Positions 33,383 to 42,109 of a stretch of DNA of 64,000 nucleotides are shown here, piece after piece. The translations under genes were made by a program, and so were the position numbers. Each line of letters begins with the position of its first letter. Within the stretch, counting starts at the first letter, position 1. Origin of the DNA: Wenzhouxiangella sp. XN201 (GTDB lineage: Bacteria; Pseudomonadota; Gammaproteobacteria; Xanthomonadales; Wenzhouxiangellaceae); NCBI RefSeq assembly GCF_011008905.1, contig NZ_JAAIVI010000017.1, positions 434,001 to 498,000 of the forward strand. Direction: 5' to 3'. A model generated the notes under the pieces. That model had not been told where the DNA came from. It worked only from the letters and a program-made list of their open reading frames with translations, and searched no databases.

Positions 33383-35527
33383 ATGAACAGCAGTAGCAAA
33401 GCGTTATCGCTTCTGATCGGGCTGTTCTGGATGGCCTCGGCGGCCCAGGCCACGGAATTGACGGATATAGAGGTCGAAAGTGGATCCGGAGAAGTGCGCT
33501 TCGTGCTTAGCCTGGATGGCGAGGCGGGCAATCCATCCGTTTTCACCACCGAGAATCCACCGCGTATCGTGCTTGAATTGCCGGATACGACCTCGAGCGT
33601 GAACGCGTCACGCGTGCCGGTTGATATCGGCCCGGCGCAAAGCTACTCCGCCCTGAGTGCCGGTGGTCGGACACGCCTGGTCGTCGACATGGCCCGCAAC
33701 GCACCGTATGAGGTGCAGGTCGGTGCCAACAGCGTTTCCCTGGTTGTCGAAACCGGAACGACTGCTTCCGCCGCCTCACGCGCTACGAGCAGCACGGCAA
33801 TGTCCGGCGGTTCGGCCGGCTACGAGGTGACCGGCATCGACTTCCGGCGCGGCGATGACGGCTCAAGCCGTGTTCTGGTCGATGTCGATCGCTCGGGCGT
33901 TAATCTCTCGGTCAATGAGCGCACCGGCGGCCTGCGTGTGGATCTGTTCGATACGCAACTGCCTTCGGATCTGCACCAGCGTCTCGATGTCACCGACTTT
34001 GCCACGCCGGTCCAGATGATCACACCAGAGCAGCGCGGCGATCGTGTTCGCCTCAATCTGGAAATCGCCGGGGCCTACGAGCATCTCGCTTACCAGTCCG
34101 GCGGCCAGGTCGTCATCGAAGTCGGCCGGCCGGAAGAGGAAGAAGCTCCAGCCGATCGTGAACTGACCTTCTTCGAGGATCGCGATTACGAAGGCGAACG
34201 GATCACCCTGAACTTCCAGGACATCCAGGTCCGGTCGGTGCTGGCCCTGATTGCCGACGTGTCCGAGAAGAACATCGTCGTATCCGACTCGGTCACCGGC
34301 AATCTGACCCTGCGGCTGACCAACGTGCCCTGGGATCAGGCGCTGGATATCGTGCTCGAATCGAAGAACCTGGACATGCGCGAGTCGGGCAACGTCATCT
34401 GGATCGCGCCGACTGACGAAATCGCAGCACGTGAGCAGGCCATCCTCCAGGCGCGTGCCGATCGGCAGACCCTGGAGCCGTTGCGCACTGCGATTATCTC
34501 GCTGAGTTACGCTGACGCCTCTGAAATGGCGACGCTCATTCGCGCAGCCTCCGAAGGCGAAGTTTCCGAGACCGGCTTGCTTTCGGAGCGCGGTTCAGTC
34601 TCCATCGATCAGCGCACCAATACACTGTTGATCAACGATACCCCCGAGCGTATCGAGCAGGTGCGCGAGCTGGTCGCTGATCTCGACCGGCCGGTGCGCC
34701 AGGTCCAGATCGAATCGCGAATCGTCATTGCCCGCAGTGACTTCAATCACGAACTCGGCGTGCGCTTCGGTGTAACCGGAGCCCGGCAGGATTCGCGCGG
34801 TAATCTCTACACCATGGCGGCGACGGCTGAAGGGACCGACGGCATGATCCGTGACGGTCTCGCTAATCGACGCGGCGGCACCGGCTCGTCGACCCCGGTG
34901 GGCGTGCCCGGCCTGGGCGATCGCCTCAACGTCAACCTGCCGGTTTCCAACCCGGCCGGCAGCCTCGGCTTCAGCGTGCTGGCGGCGGACATGTTGCTCG
35001 ACCTCGAGCTCAGCGCCCTGGAAAGTGAAGGTCGGGGTGAAGTCATCTCCAACCCGCGCGTGATCACGGCCAACCAGGCCGAAGCCTATATCCATCAGGG
35101 TGTGCGCATTCCCTATGAGTCGGTCCAGACCGGCGGCGGCGGACAGAGCTCCAATATCGAGTTCGAAGACGCGGTGCTGGAACTTCGCGTCACGCCGCTG
35201 ATTACGCCCGACAATCGCGTTCAGCTTCAGCTCACCGTCAAGCAGGACACGATTGGCGAGGTATTCGTCACGCAGAACGGCCAGCAGATTCCGAGCATCG
35301 ACACGCGCGAGCTGGGGACCCGTGTGCTGGTTGATAACGGACAGACGGTCGTTCTCGGCGGCATCTTCCAGGAAGAACGCAACTACCAGGAAGACAAAGT
35401 GCCGGTCCTGGGCGACGTGCCGGTGCTCGGCGCCCTGTTCAGGAATCGCGGAACCGAAGAACTCAAGCGCGAGCTGCTGATCTTCGTGACTCCGTCCATC
35501 CTCGACGAACGGGTCGTGGCCGACTGA
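33383..35527 (+). CDS. pilQ: Type IV pilus outer-membrane secretin PilQ
   Basis: I favour ATG 33383 because GGGAGA lies 6 bases upstream and it yields a normal signal peptide (MNSSSKALSLLIGLFWMASA); in-frame ATGs at 33335, 33344 and 33347 are alternatives. The roughly 714-residue product has two AMIN domains (about residues 25-120 and 145-240), N0/STN and N1 domains (about 270-410), and a C-terminal secretin barrel. Secretin text includes V-P-V-L-G-D-V-P-V-L-G-A-L-F (about 671-684) and the R-E-L-L-I-F-V-T-P tail. It forms the gated pore for the pilus. Last gene of the pil operon. Confidence 0.95.
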   Translation: MNSSSKALSLLIGLFWMASAAQATELTDIEVESGSGEVRFVLSLDGEAGNPSVFTTENPPRIVLELPDTTSSVNASRVPVDIGPAQSYSALSAGGRTRLVVDMARNAPYEVQVGANSVSLVVETGTTASAASRATSSTAMSGGSAGYEVTGIDFRRGDDGSSRVLVDVDRSGVNLSVNERTGGLRVDLFDTQLPSDLHQRLDVTDFATPVQMITPEQRGDRVRLNLEIAGAYEHLAYQSGGQVVIEVGRPEEEEAPADRELTFFEDRDYEGERITLNFQDIQVRSVLALIADVSEKNIVVSDSVTGNLTLRLTNVPWDQALDIVLESKNLDMRESGNVIWIAPTDEIAAREQAILQARADRQTLEPLRTAIISLSYADASEMATLIRAASEGEVSETGLLSERGSVSIDQRTNTLLINDTPERIEQVRELVADLDRPVRQVQIESRIVIARSDFNHELGVRFGVTGARQDSRGNLYTMAATAEGTDGMIRDGLANRRGGTGSSTPVGVPGLGDRLNVNLPVSNPAGSLGFSVLAADMLLDLELSALESEGRGEVISNPRVITANQAEAYIHQGVRIPYESVQTGGGGQSSNIEFEDAVLELRVTPLITPDNRVQLQLTVKQDTIGEVFVTQNGQQIPSIDTRELGTRVLVDNGQTVVLGGIFQEERNYQEDKVPVLGDVPVLGALFRNRGTEELKRELLIFVTPSILDERVVAD

Positions 35528-35551
35528 CCGGTTCGAGGGAGCAATCCAGCC

Positions 35552-38254
35552 ATGAACATCACATCAAAAAACTCGGGATTTCGATTCATGAAGATATTCA
35601 GGTATAGCATCATTCTGGTGACCGCCGCTCTCCTGGCCGCTTGCGGAGGCAGTTCCTCGGGCGGGTTCGACGACGGCGGATCGGCAAGCATGAGTATCAC
35701 GGTCGAATCGAGCGAGGTTGCGACCAACAGTTCCACTTCGGTTGGTGTGCGCTTCCGGGCTGCCGACGGATCGGCGGTTGCCGACGGCACCACGGTGACG
35801 CTGCGCTCCAGCAACACCAACCGCGGTGTCGTTTCGCCCGTGGGTGGATCGTCGGGTGAATCGGCGACTGCCACCACCAGCGGCGGGCAGGCCAATTTCA
35901 CCTTCACGGCGCGTTCCAGCACTGGACCGGTCACCCTGACGGCCTCCGGAGCCAACCCGAGTGGCTCCGGAACGGTATCGACCACGCGCGAGATCGAAGT
36001 GATTGAAGATCCCGATGCCGACGCTCGCCTCGAAATCAGCGGCGCGAGCTCCATGCCGGCCAACAATGAGAATGTCGAGATCTTCATGGGCTCGCCCTTC
36101 ATCAATGAGCTGACCGTGCGCTACAACAACCCTGACGGTAGTGCCGGCAGCGTGGTTGAAGGCCAGATTTCGGTCGCCGTTTCCCCGGTCAGCCGCGGCG
36201 CGTTTTCAACACTCGACGACCCGGAAACCGATGACGTCAACGAGTTTTTCGTGCTGATGGGAAGCGCGCCGGTCAACATGACTGCCGGTGTCGCCACCGT
36301 TTTTGTCCACAGCTTTGATCAACCGGGAACGCTGACCGTCAGTGTTTCGGCGGAGGACGCCGAAACCGGCGATACATTCTCGGAAGATTTCGAAATCGAA
36401 ATCATCGAAGGAGCCGCCGACTTCCTGCCGGCCAACCTCGATTTCTCGATGTCGAGTGATCCTGTCTACACGCAGGGATCGGGTGGATCGACCAGCAAGA
36501 GCGTGTCACTGTTCGTCACGGATTCCGGCGGCAACCCCGTGCCCGATCCGGAGGGCAGCGGGGCAGAGTACAACAACGTCATTCTGTCGCTGGATGCGCC
36601 CGATGGCAGCGACGCCCGTTTGAACGGCACTGGCGCTTCCGGCTCGGTGAGCGGATCCGAGATCAGTGTGCAGACGGTCAATGGTGTGGCGAACTTCTCG
36701 ATCAGCGGCGCGACCGAGACCGGTCCGCACGAAATCACGGCCACGGTCGACCGTGCCGACAACAACGTCGACAATGACCTGCTCGACCCGTTGACGGCCA
36801 CGACTACGGTAGGCGTCGGCGACGGCCGCCTGTTCAGTCTCGAAATCGTCAGTCCTTCGGTCAGCGCCATCATTGCCAACAGCGTGGTGGGTAGCATCCA
36901 GACCGACCAGGAGCCGCAGATCGATCCCGAAACCGGCGCAGTGATTCCGCCCGATGCCGATGGCACCTATTCACTGACCATCACTGCACAGGGAAGCGAC
37001 CAGGCGGGCAACGCGGTCCTCACCAATACGCCAATCGATTTCGGCAAGATCGATGCACCGCTGACCCAGACCCTGCCGAGAACGTTCGTGTTCTCCGGTG
37101 GCGACGGTAATCCGGAAGAGGGTGGCAACCTGTTCAGCGTTGTCGATCCTCCAGAAGGCTTCGGTGACAATCCGTCCACGGTCGACGAGGCTGTCGAACC
37201 GGGTGATACGTTGGCCCTGTTCGGCAAGAGCGTGCCCGGCAACCGTGAACACGAGGCTGCGCGCACGGTGGCAAGCGTGATCGATTCATCGACCATTACC
37301 GTGACCGAAGACTTTAACCGCAACGACGGTAGCGGCAGCATTGTCAACGATGGCTTCGTCATTCCCTGGGTGATTGGCCGTTCGCGGATGGGCGTGGTCG
37401 ACAGTCATACCAGCCTGACTACTCAGGGTCGCGGTTCGGTTGAGCTAACTTATCCGATCAGCGCCATCGGTCGGCCGTTGGTGCTCTGGGGCCAGGGAAA
37501 CCGGGTCGAAGCCGATCAAAGTCAGACGGTTGCCGATGTCGAAGCCATGGTCTTTCCGGGCATTGCCCCGGCCCGGCTTTCGGCCACTCCTTCTTCAATT
37601 CAGGGCAATTCCACCACGAACATCGAGCTTTGCCTGAGCGATGCGCTAGGCGCGCCAATCAACGATGTGTTCATTCGAGGCGACATTGTCGAAGGGCCTG
37701 CGAATGGAAGCCTGGATGGCCAGCCCATGCCGGCCCGAACCGAATTGCCGACCGGTTCCGCCGGTGACGGTTGCACCATTACCGAGGTGACTACCTCCGG
37801 CATGGTGCCGGAAGGTGAGGAGTCGCTCATCCGCTTCAGCGTGGGCGGGGCCACGGCCGACGTCCAGGTCGTGCCGCCGGGCTCGGCCATGCTGCTGGTT
37901 AGTCCGTCGCGTTACAACGATCCGTCGCCGAACATCGTATCGGTAACCGTGACCCTGACCCTGCTCAACGGTGAGGGTGAGCCGATTTCCGGCGTGGATC
38001 TTACCGGTGAGTGCGAAGCCGAGGGTGGCACGCTCGAAATCGAATCCGACCCGGGCGTGACCGATGCCGACGGAGTAACCACCGCGCGCGTGGCGGTGGG
38101 TCTGACCGAGTGTGCGGCAGCCGATGCCGAAGGCTTCCCACGCACTGGCACCTGTACCTTCACGACGCCGAGCGGTACGCCGGTAGGCACGTTCCTCGCT
38201 ACCGGCATAAATGGCACCAATAATGCCGTTTCGCCGTCGTGCCCAGCGCCCTGA
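35552..38254 (+). CDS. Large Ig-like (Big-1 type) lipoprotein of unknown function
   Basis: The start at ATG 35552 follows GAGGGAG; ATG 35588 is an alternative. The signal ends L-L-A-A-C (Cys about residue 31), then a Gly/Ser linker, so the protein is predicted to be lipid-anchored. The 900 residues are Thr/Ser/Gly/Asp-rich and contain several Ig-like repeats of the bacterial Big-1/invasin kind: about 45-150, 150-280, 290-425, 430-540 and 780-890. Recurrent elements are G-T-x-V-T-L-R-S, A-N-F-T-F and, near the C-terminus, D-A-D-G-V-T-T-A-R-V. It lies 24 bases after pilQ and may be co-transcribed, but no pilus role is known. It ends at a strong terminator. Confidence 0.7.
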   Translation: MNITSKNSGFRFMKIFRYSIILVTAALLAACGGSSSGGFDDGGSASMSITVESSEVATNSSTSVGVRFRAADGSAVADGTTVTLRSSNTNRGVVSPVGGSSGESATATTSGGQANFTFTARSSTGPVTLTASGANPSGSGTVSTTREIEVIEDPDADARLEISGASSMPANNENVEIFMGSPFINELTVRYNNPDGSAGSVVEGQISVAVSPVSRGAFSTLDDPETDDVNEFFVLMGSAPVNMTAGVATVFVHSFDQPGTLTVSVSAEDAETGDTFSEDFEIEIIEGAADFLPANLDFSMSSDPVYTQGSGGSTSKSVSLFVTDSGGNPVPDPEGSGAEYNNVILSLDAPDGSDARLNGTGASGSVSGSEISVQTVNGVANFSISGATETGPHEITATVDRADNNVDNDLLDPLTATTTVGVGDGRLFSLEIVSPSVSAIIANSVVGSIQTDQEPQIDPETGAVIPPDADGTYSLTITAQGSDQAGNAVLTNTPIDFGKIDAPLTQTLPRTFVFSGGDGNPEEGGNLFSVVDPPEGFGDNPSTVDEAVEPGDTLALFGKSVPGNREHEAARTVASVIDSSTITVTEDFNRNDGSGSIVNDGFVIPWVIGRSRMGVVDSHTSLTTQGRGSVELTYPISAIGRPLVLWGQGNRVEADQSQTVADVEAMVFPGIAPARLSATPSSIQGNSTTNIELCLSDALGAPINDVFIRGDIVEGPANGSLDGQPMPARTELPTGSAGDGCTITEVTTSGMVPEGEESLIRFSVGGATADVQVVPPGSAMLLVSPSRYNDPSPNIVSVTVTLTLLNGEGEPISGVDLTGECEAEGGTLEIESDPGVTDADGVTTARVAVGLTECAAADAEGFPRTGTCTFTTPSGTPVGTFLATGINGTNNAVSPSCPAP

Positions 38255-38296
38255 GGGCGCTCGAGCCGCATCGCCGGCTCACTTTGAGTCCATCAC

Positions 38297-38325
38297 GGGC
38301 CCGGCACTGCCGGGCCCACTTTTTT
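38297..38325 (+). terminator. Rho-independent terminator after the Ig-like lipoprotein gene
   Basis: GGGCCCGGC (38297-38305) pairs perfectly with GCCGGGCCC (38309-38317) across a 3-base loop, followed by AC and six T (38320-38325). It separates the pil-lipoprotein unit from hutG. Confidence 0.9.
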
Positions 38326-38345
38326 GGAGGCCGTACAATATCCGT

Positions 38346-39128
38346 ATGGTCTACGAGTATCTCGCTGGAACGACACCGCTGTTGGTCAACGTGCCACATG
38401 CGGGCCTGAACGTTCCTGAACGCATCGAAGCGCGCCTGGCCCCGCCGATCCGTTCGCTTCCCGACACGGACTGGCATGTTCACAGGCTGGTCGAACAGGC
38501 GCCGGCGTTCGGGGCATGCTTGCTTCGTGCGCTTCATTCGCGCTATGTCATCGACCTCAACCGGGGCCGCGACGACCAGCCGCTTTACGCCGGGCCCACC
38601 ACGGGCCTGGTGCCGACCGAAGCCTTTGATGGCCAGCCCGTGTACGCCGGCCATCCACCGGATGCTGCGGAGATCGAAGACCGAATCGAACGCTACTGGC
38701 AGCCCTATCACGACAAGCTGCGCCAGACGCTCGATGGGATTCGCGAGCGTCACGGCCATGCGTTGCTGTTTGACGTGCATTCGATTCGCAGCCGTGTACC
38801 GCGTCTGTTCGAAGGTCGCTTGCCCGATCTGAATCTCGGCACCAACGACGGTGCCAGCTGCGACCCCGAGCTGGGGCAGACGGTGGCGGATGTGCTGGAC
38901 AAGGCGCGCGGCTTCAGCCACGTGGTCGACGGTCGCTTCAAGGGCGGTTACATCACCCGGCACTACGGTCAGCCCGAGAAGGGGATCCACGCCCTGCAGC
39001 TCGAGATCGCCCAGGCCTGCTACATGGACCAAACCGATCCGTCGCGCTGGGACGCGGAACGCGCGGCCCCACTGGTGAGCGTCCTGCACGACATCATTGG
39101 CCGACTGACCCGGTGGCGGCCACAGTGA
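38346..39128 (+). CDS. hutG: N-formylglutamate deformylase HutG
   Basis: I start at ATG 38346, just past the terminator. The 260-residue product contains the family text L-L-V-N-V-P-H-A-G (about residues 12-20), L-P-D-T-D-W-H-V (about 39-46), D-L-N-R-G (about 70-74) and F-D-V-H-S-I (about 137-142), which hold the zinc ligands. It removes formate from N-formylglutamate. Paired with HutF in the next gene, it completes the five-step histidine degradation route. Its stop overlaps the hutF GTG. Confidence 0.9.
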   Translation: MVYEYLAGTTPLLVNVPHAGLNVPERIEARLAPPIRSLPDTDWHVHRLVEQAPAFGACLLRALHSRYVIDLNRGRDDQPLYAGPTTGLVPTEAFDGQPVYAGHPPDAAEIEDRIERYWQPYHDKLRQTLDGIRERHGHALLFDVHSIRSRVPRLFEGRLPDLNLGTNDGASCDPELGQTVADVLDKARGFSHVVDGRFKGGYITRHYGQPEKGIHALQLEIAQACYMDQTDPSRWDAERAAPLVSVLHDIIGRLTRWRPQ

Positions 39129-40483
39129 GTGCCCGCGTCCTGCACTGTCGGCATGCGCTCCTGCCCCGGGGGTGGCAAGAAGATGTCGTGTTCACGATCG
39201 ACCAACAGGGCCTGATCGCCGGGATCGAGTCCGGCCCCGCTCCGGCCGGTAGTGAGCAGATCGAGGGCGCGGTGCTGCCCGGCATGGTTGACGTGCATTC
39301 GCATATCCATCAGCGCCTGATTGCCGGACTGACCGGTCGTCGTGGTGCCGTCGATGACAGCTTCTGGAGCTGGCGCGAACAGATGTACGCTGCGGTGGCC
39401 ATGCTCGACGGCGAGGCTTTCCAGACCCTTGCCGCCCATGGATTCATGGAACTGCTCGAAGGCGGCTACACCACGATCGGCGAGTTTCACTACCCGCACC
39501 GAATCGGCGGGCGGCCGCCGTTTGAAACGGCAGGCCGCATCCTGCAGGCGGCCGAATCGGCCGGTTGCGGCCTGACCCTGCTGCCGGTGTGGTATCAGCA
39601 CGGCGGCTTCGGGCGTCAGCCGCTGGGCGAGCGGCAGCAGCCGTTCGGCTTGTCCCTCGATGAACTGATCGAGCTGATCGAACAACTGCGCCACGCCGGC
39701 GGATCATCGTTGACCCGGGTCGGCGTCGCGCCGCATTCCCTGCGCGCGGTCGATGTTGCCGACCTGCCTATGCTGCTCGAGCGGATACCGGAAGGGCCGG
39801 TACATCTGCATATTTCCGAACAACCCGCCGAGGTCGAAGCCTGTCTCGAACATCATGGTTGCCGGCCGATCGAGTTGCTGCAATCGCATGTCGATCTGGA
39901 CGAGCGCTGGTGTCTGATTCATGCCACTCACGCCAACGATCACGAGGTCGAACTGCTGGCCCAAAGCGATGCAGTCGTCGGCCTCTGCCCGACTACCGAA
40001 GCGGATCTGGGCGACGGTCTGTTTCCCGTCTACGAATATCTGCAAGGCGGCGGTCGGGCAGCCATCGGATCCGACAGCAATCTGGTGGTCTCCGCGGCCG
40101 AGGAGCTCCGCCTGCTCGAGTGGGGACAGCGCCTGCGGCTTCATCAGCGCAACGTGCTTTGCCAAACGGAATCGAATATCGCGACCGAACTCTGGCAGCA
40201 GGCAGCGCGTTCGGGCGCCCGGGCGCTACAGCAGCCGGTCGGTGAACTGGCCCTGGGCCGGCGCGCGGACCTGGTTGTCCTCAGCGACACCCATCCACTG
40301 CTTGCCGGCTTGCCCCCGGCAGAACAGCTCGATGCTTTCGTATTTGCCCACGCGCCGGATATGATCGCCGAGGTTCGAGTGGGCGGTGAGGCGCGGGTCC
40401 GGGACGGCCGGCACCGGGCCCGCGACGCGTTGGCCCCGACCGTTGCACAACTGCGGCAACGCCTGACAAATCAGCGGGTCTGA
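39125..40483 (+). CDS. hutF: Formimidoylglutamate deiminase HutF
   Basis: I start at GTG 39125, which overlaps the hutG stop (GTGA); GTG 39113 is an alternative. The 452-residue amidohydrolase shows V-D-V-H-S-H-I-H-Q-R (metal-binding His pair, about residues 57-66), F-W-S-W-R-E-Q-M-Y, G-V-A-P-H-S-L-R-A-V (about 202), H-L-H-I-S-E-Q (about 230), I-H-A-T-H (about 265) and G-S-D-S-N (about 315). It converts N-formimidoyl-glutamate to N-formylglutamate and ammonia. hutH, hutU and hutI are not in the window. Confidence 0.9.
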   Translation: MSARVLHCRHALLPRGWQEDVVFTIDQQGLIAGIESGPAPAGSEQIEGAVLPGMVDVHSHIHQRLIAGLTGRRGAVDDSFWSWREQMYAAVAMLDGEAFQTLAAHGFMELLEGGYTTIGEFHYPHRIGGRPPFETAGRILQAAESAGCGLTLLPVWYQHGGFGRQPLGERQQPFGLSLDELIELIEQLRHAGGSSLTRVGVAPHSLRAVDVADLPMLLERIPEGPVHLHISEQPAEVEACLEHHGCRPIELLQSHVDLDERWCLIHATHANDHEVELLAQSDAVVGLCPTTEADLGDGLFPVYEYLQGGGRAAIGSDSNLVVSAAEELRLLEWGQRLRLHQRNVLCQTESNIATELWQQAARSGARALQQPVGELALGRRADLVVLSDTHPLLAGLPPAEQLDAFVFAHAPDMIAEVRVGGEARVRDGRHRARDALAPTVAQLRQRLTNQRV

Positions 40484-40486
40484 ATC

Positions 40487-41083
40487 ATGACTGCAAGAGA
40501 TCTACCCTGGTCCGACGCGGCCGAGCGCAACGCCGAACCGATTGCCCGGGTGCTGGAGCGGTGGCTGCCGCCGGCTGCCCGGATCCTGGAGATCGGCTCC
40601 GGTACCGGTCAGCACGCCGTCTATTTCAGCGACCGATTGAATGTGGACGCCTGGCAGGCCAGCGACCGGCGTGAACACCTGGCGAGTCTGAAGACTCGGC
40701 TTGAGCGCGAGAACCTGCCGGCACCGATCGAACTGGATGTGGTCGAATCCCAATGGCCGTCCGGCCCCTGGGACGCAGTATTCACGGCCAACACGCTGCA
40801 CATCATGCCCTGGAAGAATACGCCGACCCTCCTGGAACAGTCGGCCCGCATACTGACCGCTGGCGGATTGCTTGCCATCTATGGGCCGTTTCACGACGCG
40901 GGACGCTATGATGCCGAGAGCAATCGAAAATTCGATCAGAGCCTGCAAATGCGCGACCCGGCCATGGGTTTGCGCGACGCGCGTGAAGTGATCCAGATCG
41001 GGACACGAGCCGGCCTGCTGCCGGAGGCCGAGATCGCGATGCCGGCCAACAACCGCACACTCATCTTTCGGAAGCCCCAATGA
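40487..41083 (+). CDS. DUF938-family SAM-dependent methyltransferase-like protein
   Basis: The 198-residue product has a Rossmann methyltransferase motif I, I-L-E-I-G-S-G-T-G-Q-H (about residues 33-43), then a D-A-V-F-T-A-N-T-L-H-I-M-P-W strand (about 96-109) and L-A-I-Y-G-P-F (about 133). This matches the DUF938 family, whose substrate is unknown. It is 3 bases after hutF and overlaps the methionine sulfoxide reductase gene by four bases, so it is probably translated with that gene. Confidence 0.85.
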   Translation: MTARDLPWSDAAERNAEPIARVLERWLPPAARILEIGSGTGQHAVYFSDRLNVDAWQASDRREHLASLKTRLERENLPAPIELDVVESQWPSGPWDAVFTANTLHIMPWKNTPTLLEQSARILTAGGLLAIYGPFHDAGRYDAESNRKFDQSLQMRDPAMGLRDAREVIQIGTRAGLLPEAEIAMPANNRTLIFRKPQ

Positions 41084-41541
41084 GCGAGAACACCGTCAAT
41101 TACGACGAATTGGTACAGCAGGCCGAGGGTCTGCTTTCGGGACAGAAGCACCGCATTGCCAACGCCGCGAATCTCAGCGCCCTGATCTTCGACAGCCTGC
41201 CGGAAATCAACTGGGCCGGGTTCTACTTTCTAGAAGGCAATGAACTGATCGTGGGACCGTTCCAGGGCCGGCCGGCCTGCGTCACCATCGAGATGGGGCG
41301 CGGTGTATGCGGCACGGCCGCGGCCACCCGCACGACCCAGCGAGTCGAGGACGTGCACGCATTCGAAGGTCATATCGCCTGTGACCCGGCTTCCCGCTCG
41401 GAAATCGTCGTACCCCTGATCGTCGACGGACAGGTGATCGGTGTGCTCGATATCGACAGCCCCAGCCCGGGTCGTTTCTCGGCCGAGGATCAGGCAGGCA
41501 TCGAGCGGCTGGCCGAAGTCTACGCCAGGTCGCTGGGCTGA
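41080..41541 (+). CDS. msrC: Free methionine-(R)-sulfoxide reductase (GAF-domain MsrC)
   Basis: This 153-residue single-GAF protein keeps the three catalytic/resolving cysteines of fRMsr: G-R-P-A-C-V-T-I (about residue 67), G-R-G-V-C-G-T-A (about 77) and H-I-A-C-D (about 101). Also typical are N-W-A-G-F-Y-F-L (about 43-50) and G-V-L-D-I-D-S-P. It reduces free Met-R-sulfoxide with thioredoxin. It is the last gene of a four-gene tightly spaced run from hutG. Its 3' end overlaps that of sixA on the other strand by 22 bases. Confidence 0.9.
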   Translation: MSENTVNYDELVQQAEGLLSGQKHRIANAANLSALIFDSLPEINWAGFYFLEGNELIVGPFQGRPACVTIEMGRGVCGTAAATRTTQRVEDVHAFEGHIACDPASRSEIVVPLIVDGQVIGVLDIDSPSPGRFSAEDQAGIERLAEVYARSLG

Positions 41542-41996
41542 GTGATCTGGCGAATTCGCCCGCAACCAGGCGCGGGCGGCATCTCGGCATCGATGATGAT
41601 CAGTGTGCCCGGCTGAACGCCCAGGCGGGGCCGCTGGTTGGTCAGCCATTGCACCAGCCATTCGAAGCCCGGATTGTGGCCGACCAGCATCAGCGAGTCG
41701 GCGTCGGCGTTCCTCTGCAGCACGCCGATGAGATCCTCCTCCAGCGCGTCCCACAGGGCCGGTTCGACCACCTGTTCGGGCGCTTCCAGACCGTCAAGGA
41801 CCAGCTTGGCCGTTTCACGCGTGCGAGTAGCCGGGGAGACGCGCACGCGGGTGGGTACCGACAGCCCCGACTCAAGGATCCATTCACGCAGATTGCCGGC
41901 CGTCTGGCGCCCGGAATCGGTCAACGGCCGGTCGCGATCGTGCTCGTCCTGCGCTGCCGCCCGGGCACGGGCGTGACGCAAAAGCCATAACTCCAT
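41520..41996 (-). CDS. sixA: Phosphohistidine phosphatase SixA
   Basis: The 158-residue product begins M-E-L-W-L-L-R-H-A-R-A with the RHG-type active-site motif and contains P-L-T-D-S-G-R-Q-T-A (about 25-34), V-S-P-A-T-R-T-R-E-T-A (about 52-62) and the second catalytic His in L-M-L-V-G-H-N-P-G (about 102-110). SixA dephosphorylates phosphohistidine on phosphotransfer proteins. It is a small, standalone gene converging on msrC. Confidence 0.9.
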   Translation of the reverse strand: MELWLLRHARARAAAQDEHDRDRPLTDSGRQTAGNLREWILESGLSVPTRVRVSPATRTRETAKLVLDGLEAPEQVVEPALWDALEEDLIGVLQRNADADSLMLVGHNPGFEWLVQWLTNQRPRLGVQPGTLIIIDAEMPPAPGCGRIRQITQPSDLA

Positions 41997-42109
41997 ACAG
42001 GCAAGGCTCCCCTCGAAGCTGATTCAGGAATTGCGATCAGGATACCAGTCATCGCTCGGGCACGTGACGGCTTTGCCGGCAGCCGGGCAGGGTCGCCCTA
42101 CGGAGTGAT

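Noticed and set aside
38211-38345. N-terminal extension of hutG upstream of 38346
   Set aside because: It would overlap a strong terminator hairpin and adds residues not found in the family.
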